NCBI GenBank assembly: GCA_049974865.1 | Contig: JBNGCX010000008.1 | Span: forward strand, 1-64,000 | Direction of reading: 5' to 3' | Source of the DNA: JAGSOU01 sp049974865 | Lineage (GTDB): Bacteria; Pseudomonadota; Alphaproteobacteria; Rhodobacterales; Rhodobacteraceae | Length of the DNA stretch: 64,000 bases | Shown: piece by piece, positions 58,607 to 64,000 of the stretch | How positions within the stretch are numbered: position 1 is the first letter of the stretch | How the letters are laid out: each line of letters begins with the position of its first letter | The notes under the pieces: model-generated | Seen by the model: only the letters and a program-made list of their open reading frames with translations | Databases searched by the model: none | Told to the model about the DNA's origin: nothing | Translations under genes and position numbers: made by a program

Positions 58607-60259
58607 ATGGCCGAGATCGAACGGGAATCGATAGAATACGACGTGGTGATCGTGGGCGCGGGTCCCGCGGGGCTTTCCGCTGCGATCCGCCTGAAACAGC
58701 TCGATCCCGACCTCGGCGTCGTGGTGCTGGAGAAGGGCTCGGAGGTGGGGGCGCATATCCTGTCGGGTGCGGTACTCGACCCCTGCGGTCTGGATGCGCT
58801 GATCCCCGACTGGAAGGAAAAGGGCGCGCCGCTGAACACCCCGGTGACCGAGGACAATTTCTACCTTCTCGGCGAGGCCGGGCAGGTGCGCATCCCCAAC
58901 TGGCCGATGCCGCCGCTGATGAACAACCACGGCAACTACATCGTCTCCATGGGCAATGTCTGCCGCTGGATGGCCGAGCAGGCCGAGGGCCTGGGCGTGG
59001 AGATCTTCCCCGGCATGGCCTGTTCCGAGCTGGTCTATGGCGAGAACGGAGAGGTCAAGGGCGTGGTCGCGGGCGAGTTCGGCAAGAATCCCGACGGCAC
59101 CCCCGGCCCGGCCTATGAGCCGGGGATGGAGCTGCACGGCAAATACGTGCTGCTGGGCGAGGGCGTGCGCGGCTCGCTGTCGAAAGAGGTGATGGCGAAA
59201 TACGAGCTGTCCAAGGGGCATTGCCCGCAGAAATTCGGCCTCGGGATGAAAGAGATCTGGGAGATCGACCCCGACAAGCACCGCGAAGGCACGGTCACTC
59301 ACACCATGGGCTGGCCGCTGGGCGGCAACGCCGGCGGCGGCTCGTTCATCTACCACCTGGAGAACAACCAGGTTTACGTGGGCTTCGTGGTGCACCTGAA
59401 CTACGAGAACCCCCATCTCTTCCCCTACATGGAATTCCAGCGGTTCAAGCATCACCCGATGGTGGCGGAACTGCTGAAAGGCGGCAAGCGCGTGGCCTAT
59501 GGTGCCCGCGCGATTTCCGAGGGCGGCTGGCAGTCGATCCCCAAGGTCACCTTCCCCGGCGGTGCGCTGCTGGGCTGCTCGGCCGGGCTGGTGAACGTGC
59601 CGCGCATCAAGGGCAACCACAACGCCATGCTCTCGGGCAAGGCCGCGGCCGAGGCCGCCCATGAGGCGATCAAGGCGGGCCGTTCGGGCGACGAGCTGAC
59701 GACTTACGAGGACGACCTGCGCTCGGGGCCAGTTGCCAAGGACCTCAAGCGCGTGCGCAACGTCAAGCCGCTGTGGTCCAAGCTGGGCATGGCGGCGAGC
59801 CTCGCCCTGGGCGGGTTCGACATGTGGGTGGCCAACCTCACCGGCTGGAACCCGCTGGGCACCCTGCGCCACGGCAAATCGGATGCCGCGGCCACCGGCG
59901 AGGCGTCGAAATTCGAGCCCATCGATTACCCCAGGCCCGACGGCAAGCTCAGCTTCGACCGGCTGACCAATGTCAGCTTCTCGATGACCAACCACGAGGA
60001 AAGCCAGCCCTGCCACCTGCAGCTCAAGGACCCCTCGGTCCCGGTCAAGGTGAACCTGCCGAAATACGCCGAACCCGCGCAGCGCTACTGCCCGGCCGGC
60101 GTCTACGAGGTGGTCGAGGAAGAGGGCAAGGAGCCGCGCTTCGTCATCAATTTCCAGAACTGCGTGCACTGCAAGACCTGCGATATCAAGGACCCCAGCC
60201 AGAACATCAACTGGGTCACGCCGCAGGGCGGCGACGGTCCGAACTATCCCAACATGTAA
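58607..60259 (+). CDS. Electron transfer flavoprotein-ubiquinone oxidoreductase
   Basis: The 550-residue ETF-QO passes electrons from reduced ETF to ubiquinone at the membrane. The FAD-binding motif is YDVVIVGAGPAGLSAAIRL, followed by HILSGAVLDP and the GWPLGGNAGGGSFIYH region. The C-terminal 4Fe-4S site uses the cysteines in RYCPAGVYEV and FQNCVHCKTCDIKDP. It would serve acyl-CoA dehydrogenases such as the DmdC-like enzyme at 51.7 kb. The ubiquinone tail could come from the synthase at 63 kb. Confidence 0.96.
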   Translation: MAEIERESIEYDVVIVGAGPAGLSAAIRLKQLDPDLGVVVLEKGSEVGAHILSGAVLDPCGLDALIPDWKEKGAPLNTPVTEDNFYLLGEAGQVRIPNWPMPPLMNNHGNYIVSMGNVCRWMAEQAEGLGVEIFPGMACSELVYGENGEVKGVVAGEFGKNPDGTPGPAYEPGMELHGKYVLLGEGVRGSLSKEVMAKYELSKGHCPQKFGLGMKEIWEIDPDKHREGTVTHTMGWPLGGNAGGGSFIYHLENNQVYVGFVVHLNYENPHLFPYMEFQRFKHHPMVAELLKGGKRVAYGARAISEGGWQSIPKVTFPGGALLGCSAGLVNVPRIKGNHNAMLSGKAAAEAAHEAIKAGRSGDELTTYEDDLRSGPVAKDLKRVRNVKPLWSKLGMAASLALGGFDMWVANLTGWNPLGTLRHGKSDAAATGEASKFEPIDYPRPDGKLSFDRLTNVSFSMTNHEESQPCHLQLKDPSVPVKVNLPKYAEPAQRYCPAGVYEVVEEEGKEPRFVINFQNCVHCKTCDIKDPSQNINWVTPQGGDGPNYPNM

Positions 60260-60348
60260 CAGCTGCGTGCACAGGGGCGGCGAATGGTCCGCCCCGCATT
60301 GCCACCGGACGCCCGGGGGGCTACTTTCCGGCGAGGTCTAGTTGGAGA

Positions 60349-62079
60349 GTGCCCTTGCCCTTTTTCCCTTCCCGCCTGACGGCCCTTGCAGCCAGCATCG
60401 CGGCCGCTGCCAGCCTCGCGGCGCCGGCGCAGGCCCAGAACGGCCTGGCCGGGGCCTTCCTGGCGGCGCGACACGCCAGCGTGGAACACGACTACAAGGC
60501 CGCCGCCGCCTATTACAGCCGGGCGCTGGCCCTCGACCCCTCGAACCCCGGGCTGCTGGAAAACGCGCTTCTGGCCTTTGTCGGGCTGGGGCAGGTCGAC
60601 AGCGCCGTGCCCATCGCGCGGCGCCTGCAATCGGCCGGCTTCGACAGCCAGGCCGCGAACCTGGTGCTGCTGGCCGATCAACTCGCCCGAGGGGGCTTCG
60701 AGCAGGCGCTCGAGGATATCGAGGCCGGGCGCTCCGTCGGGCCACTGGTGGACGGGCTGGCCAAGGCCTGGAGCCATCTCGGCGCCGGCCGCATGGCCCA
60801 GGCGCTCGACGCCTTCGACGCCGCCGCCGAGGAGACCGGGCTTGCCGTCTTCGGCATGTATCACAAGGCACTGGCCCTCGCGATGGTCGGGGATTTCGAA
60901 AGCGCCGAGGCGCTGTTCGCCAGCGAGGAGGGGCAGCGCCTGCACATGACCCGGCGCGGCGTCCTCGCCCATGTCGAGATCCTCAGCCAGCTTGAACGCA
61001 ATCCCGAGGCCGTCGCCCTGCTGACCGACGTGTTCGGCCCCGAGCCGGACCCGGGCGTGGCGCGCCTGCGCGATCGGCTGGAGGGGGGCGAGCGGCTGCC
61101 CTTCGACATCGTCAATTCGGCCCGTGACGGGGCGGCCGAGATATTCTTTACCGTGGCCGGCGCGCTGGAAGGCGAGGCCACCGATGCCTATACGCTGCTC
61201 TATTCCCGCGCCGCCGAATTCCTGCGCCCCGATCACGTGGACGCCGTGCTGTTGTCGGCCTCGCTGCTGGAGGCGCAGGAGCGCTTCGATCTCGCGACCG
61301 AGGCCTATCGCCGCGTGCCGGCCGACGACCCGGCCTTCTACGCCGCCGAACTGGGCCGGGCGGAGACGCTGGAAAGGGCCGGCAAGGTCGATGCCGCGAT
61401 CGAGGTGCTGACCCAGCTGTCGAAAACCCACGCGCGCGTGGCCATCGTGCATGTCACCCTGGGCGACATGCTGCGCCGACTGAAGCGCTACGACGACGCG
61501 CGCAAGGCCTATGACCAGGCCGTCGCCCTGTTCGACGAGCCCGAGCGCGCGCAATGGATCGTCTATTACGCCCGCGGCATCGCGCATGAGCGGCTGGACA
61601 TGTGGCCCGAGGCAGAGGCCGATTTCCGCAAGGCGCTGGAGCTGGAGCCCGACCAGCCCAGCGTGCTGAACTACCTGGGCTATTCCTATGTCGAGATGCA
61701 GACCAATCTCGACGAGGCGCTGGACATGATCGAGCGCGCCGTGGCGGCGCGCCCCGAGGACGGCTACATCACCGACTCGCTGGGCTGGGTGCTGTTCCGC
61801 CTGGGCCGCTACGAAGAGGCGGTGCCCTATATGGAGCGCGCGACCGAGCTGATGCCGGTCGATCCGGTGGTGAACGACCACCTGGGCGACGTGCTGTGGG
61901 CCGTGGGCCGCAAGCTGGAGGCCGAGTTCCAGTGGCGCCGGGCGCTGTCCTTCATCGATCCGGACGAACCGGCCGAGGATGTCGATCCCGACCGCATCCG
62001 CCGCAAGCTGGAGGTAGGGCTGGACAAGGTGCTGGAAGAGGAAGGCGCCCCGCCGTTGAGGGTGGCCAATGGCAATTGA
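60349..62079 (+). CDS. Exported TPR-repeat protein
   Basis: The protein (576 residues) has a signal peptide (LTALAASIAAAASLAAPAQAQ) and is made almost entirely of tetratricopeptide repeats, for example DYKAAAAYYSRALALDPSNPGLL, YDDARKAYDQAVALFDEPERA and RLGRYEEAVPYMERATELMPVDPVVNDHLG. No ATG fits; a GTG at 60349 is given, but a TTG at 60355 has better spacing from GGAG at 60344. It overlaps ispE by 11 bases. It probably scaffolds an envelope complex. Confidence 0.85.
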   Translation: MPLPFFPSRLTALAASIAAAASLAAPAQAQNGLAGAFLAARHASVEHDYKAAAAYYSRALALDPSNPGLLENALLAFVGLGQVDSAVPIARRLQSAGFDSQAANLVLLADQLARGGFEQALEDIEAGRSVGPLVDGLAKAWSHLGAGRMAQALDAFDAAAEETGLAVFGMYHKALALAMVGDFESAEALFASEEGQRLHMTRRGVLAHVEILSQLERNPEAVALLTDVFGPEPDPGVARLRDRLEGGERLPFDIVNSARDGAAEIFFTVAGALEGEATDAYTLLYSRAAEFLRPDHVDAVLLSASLLEAQERFDLATEAYRRVPADDPAFYAAELGRAETLERAGKVDAAIEVLTQLSKTHARVAIVHVTLGDMLRRLKRYDDARKAYDQAVALFDEPERAQWIVYYARGIAHERLDMWPEAEADFRKALELEPDQPSVLNYLGYSYVEMQTNLDEALDMIERAVAARPEDGYITDSLGWVLFRLGRYEEAVPYMERATELMPVDPVVNDHLGDVLWAVGRKLEAEFQWRRALSFIDPDEPAEDVDPDRIRRKLEVGLDKVLEEEGAPPLRVANGN

Positions 62080-62896
62080 GGCCCTCGCGCCCGCCAAGGT
62101 CAACCTGACGCTGCATGTCACCGGGCAACGGGCCGACGGCTATCACCTGCTCGACAGCCTTGTCGTGTTCGCCGATATCGGCGACCGCCTGCGCGTCGAA
62201 AACGGCCCAGGGCTGCGCTTGGCGGTCGAAGGGCCGCTGGCCGAGGGCGTGCCCACCGACGACGGCAATTCCATCCTGCAGGCGGCACGCTTGCTCGGCG
62301 CCGACGACCTGCATTTCACGCTGACAAAGGTCTTGCCCTCGGCCGCCGGGATCGGCGGCGGCACCTCGGATGCGGCCGCCGCGCTGCGCGCCGTGGCCCA
62401 GTTGCGCGGGCTGGAACTCCCCTCCGATGTCTCGCCGCTGGGCGCCGATGTCCCGGTCTGCCTGCTGGGCCGCGCCGCCCGCATGGAGGGGATCGGGGAA
62501 AAAGTGACCCCGGTCGCGGGCCTGCCCGGGATATTCGCGGTGCTGGCAAACCCAGGCGTGGCGGTCTCCACCCCCGCGGTATTCAAGCGCCTCGCGCAGA
62601 AGGCCAACCTGCCGATGCCCGCCGGCCTCCCGTGCTTCGCGACCGCGCGCGGCCTGGCCGAATGGCTGGCCACCCAGCGCAACGATCTGGAGGCCCCGGC
62701 CATCGCCGAGCAGCCCGTGATCGCCGAAGTGCTGAAGACCCTTTCCGCGCTGCCGGACGCATTGCTCTCTCGCATGTCCGGTTCCGGCGCCACCTGTTTC
62801 GCGCTGTTCGAGACCCGCGCGCAGGCCAAGGCCGCCGCGCAGGCGCTGCAACTGGATCATCCAGAGTGGTGGGTGGCGCCCTGCGCGCTCAGTTGA
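62069..62896 (+). CDS. ispE: 4-diphosphocytidyl-2-C-methyl-D-erythritol kinase
   Basis: IspE (275 residues) is the GHMP kinase of the MEP isoprenoid pathway. LAPAKVNLTLHVTGQRADGYHLLDSLVVF starts it, the ATP-binding GHMP motif is LPSAAGIGGGTSDAAAALRA, and the C-terminal MSGSGATCFALFE closes the site. It starts inside the TPR gene and ends convergently, overlapping the polyprenyl synthase gene by eight bases. Confidence 0.95.
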   Translation: MAIEALAPAKVNLTLHVTGQRADGYHLLDSLVVFADIGDRLRVENGPGLRLAVEGPLAEGVPTDDGNSILQAARLLGADDLHFTLTKVLPSAAGIGGGTSDAAAALRAVAQLRGLELPSDVSPLGADVPVCLLGRAARMEGIGEKVTPVAGLPGIFAVLANPGVAVSTPAVFKRLAQKANLPMPAGLPCFATARGLAEWLATQRNDLEAPAIAEQPVIAEVLKTLSALPDALLSRMSGSGATCFALFETRAQAKAAAQALQLDHPEWWVAPCALS

Positions 62897-63890
62897 CGCG
62901 GGCGACCACGTAGTCGGCCAAGTCCAGCAGCATCTGCCGCACCGGCGCCTCGGGCAGCGCCGCCAGCGCGCACTTGGCCTTGCCCGCCCAGGCCAGCGCC
63001 TCGGCGCGCGTTTCCTCCAGCGCGTTGTGCCGCGCCAGCAGCGCCAGCGCCTGTTCCAGGTCGCCCTCTTCCTGTTTGCCCTTCTCGATGGTGCGCTGCC
63101 AGAAGCCGCGCTCTGCATCGTCGGCCTTGGCGACGGCCTTGATCACCGGCAGGGTGAGTTTCCGTTCGCGGAAATCGTCGCCCACGTTCTTGCCGGTCGC
63201 CTTGGCGTCGCCCGCGTAATCCAGCAGGTCGTCCACGATCTGAAAGCTGATCCCCAGCGCGTCGCCATAGGTGTGGAGCGCCTTGACCTGTTCCTCCGGC
63301 GCGCCGCTGATCACGCCGCCGACCTCGGTCGCGGCCGAGAACAGCGCCGCCGTCTTGCCGCGCACGACCTTCAGGTAGATTTCCTCGTCGGTGCGCAAAT
63401 CCTGCGCCGCGGTCAGTTGCAGCACCTCGCCCTCGGCGATGGTGGCCGAGGCGTTGGCCAAGATATCCAGCACCCGCAGGCTGCCCGTCTCGACCATCAG
63501 CTGGAAGGATCGGGCGAACAGGTAATCGCCCACCAGAACGCTGGACTTGTTGTCCCACAGCAGGTTCGCCGTGGGCCGCCCGCGCCGCTGGCCGCTTTCG
63601 TCCACCACGTCGTCATGCAGCAGGGTGGCGGTGTGGATGAACTCCACCGTCGCGGCCAGGTGGATGTGATAGGGCCCCTCGTAGCCGCAGAGCCGCGCCG
63701 CCGCCAGCGTCAGCATCGGGCGCAGGCGCTTGCCGCCGGCCTCGATCAGATGCGCGGAAACCTCGGGGATGCGCGGCGCGTGCTCGCTGGCCATGCGCTC
63801 GCGGATCAGGACGTTGACCGCCTCCATCTCGGGGGCGAGCAGGGCGCTCAGGCGCTCATGGGGTTTGGTGGCGGCGGTATCCAGGCTCAT
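62889..63890 (-). CDS. Polyprenyl diphosphate synthase (ubiquinone side chain)
   Basis: The protein (333 residues from the ATG at 63890) is a trans-polyprenyl synthase. GGKRLRPMLTLAAARL, the first Asp-rich motif LLHDDVVDESGQRRGRPTAN and the second IVDDLLDYAGD are intact. Alphaproteobacteria use it to make the decaprenyl tail of ubiquinone-10 (IspB/DdsA type); chain length is not readable here. It is convergent with ispE and divergent from the DUF2007 gene. Confidence 0.93.
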   Translation of the reverse strand: MSLDTAATKPHERLSALLAPEMEAVNVLIRERMASEHAPRIPEVSAHLIEAGGKRLRPMLTLAAARLCGYEGPYHIHLAATVEFIHTATLLHDDVVDESGQRRGRPTANLLWDNKSSVLVGDYLFARSFQLMVETGSLRVLDILANASATIAEGEVLQLTAAQDLRTDEEIYLKVVRGKTAALFSAATEVGGVISGAPEEQVKALHTYGDALGISFQIVDDLLDYAGDAKATGKNVGDDFRERKLTLPVIKAVAKADDAERGFWQRTIEKGKQEEGDLEQALALLARHNALEETRAEALAWAGKAKCALAALPEAPVRQMLLDLADYVVARVN

Positions 63891-63946
63891 CACGCTCTCG
63901 TCACTCGGCTCGACAAGCGGGGCGGCTTGCCCTTATCTCACTGATC

Positions 63947-64000
63947 ATGAAAGAGCTTATTCGCACCAACGATCCCGCGCTCACGGCCTTCGTCTCGGCG
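63947..64000 (+). CDS. 5' end of a DUF2007-type gene, cut by the window edge
   Basis: An ATG at 63947 opens 18 codons, MKELIRTNDPALTAFVSA, up to the window end. This is the usual N-terminus of the short DUF2007 (putative signal-transducing) proteins found beside polyprenyl synthase genes in Rhodobacteraceae. It is divergent from the polyprenyl synthase gene. Confidence 0.65.
   Translation, partial: MKELIRTNDPALTAFVSA

Overview
The window is a gene-dense, high-GC stretch (roughly two thirds G+C) of an alphaproteobacterial chromosome, most likely a marine member of the Rhodobacteraceae/Roseobacter group. The pointers are the aa3-type cytochrome c oxidase subunit IV microprotein, a DmdC-like acyl-CoA dehydrogenase, a CsgH-type curli chaperone, the pyrB / PH-domain / PyrX / plsY cluster and the uvrC-pgsA-moaD-moaE order. 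No rRNA, tRNA, CRISPR array, transposase or prophage gene was found. Taxonomy is inferred from gene content and protein style, not from a marker-gene search.

Layout. 1-13 kb: the end of an unknown divergent gene, a thiolase, the alpha-2-macroglobulin/PbpC pair (a periplasmic protease trap and a peptidoglycan polymerase), a glyoxalase-like protein, YaaA, RecQ and YggT. 13-18 kb: a thioesterase, a UMF1-type transporter, MepA, a phytase-like esterase, the queuosine-precursor transporter, an unusual small transcript with an extreme Shine-Dalgarno sequence, and the ribosome-rescue factor ArfB. 18.1-18.7 kb: a DUF2238 membrane protein. 18.9-20.0 kb: a distinctly AT-rich two-gene insert encoding a 57-residue protein and a serine dehydrogenase-type (ClpP/crotonase-fold) protease. 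20-24 kb: NAD salvage (pncB, pncA), a ribbon-helix-helix-like regulator with a clear operator, and TrhO. 24-28 kb: a curlin repeat protein with CsgH, an S49 peptidase with a zinc-ribbon microprotein, a Ca2+/Na+ antiporter and a pteridine-reductase-like SDR. 28-31 kb: uvrC, pgsA, moaD and moaE behind an AT-rich region carrying a consensus DnaA box. 31-38 kb: an OmpA/BON protein, ubiA, rsmE and gshA. 38-41.5 kb: plsY, a PyrX-type pseudo-dihydroorotase, two small PH-domain membrane proteins (one frameshifted at a run of eight G) and pyrB. 41.6-49 kb: a uracil-DNA glycosylase lacking most Fe-S ligands, a phosphoesterase, a LysE exporter, MoaB and an RND efflux pair. 49-64 kb: a DsbD-like domain protein, YqgE, the Sua5-type enzyme, the acyl-CoA dehydrogenase/MBL/DUF6173 operon, cytochrome oxidase subunit IV, a lipoprotein, AzlCD, GreA, ETF-QO, a TPR protein, IspE, a polyprenyl diphosphate synthase and a truncated DUF2007 gene.

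Most of the window is core metabolism and envelope maintenance with tightly overlapping operons (ATGA/GTGA junctions). The parts I consider least explained are the small transcript before arfB (17.25-17.53 kb), the AT-rich protease island (18.9-20.0 kb), the inactive-looking PyrX with a homopolymer frameshift next to it, and the minimal curli pair.
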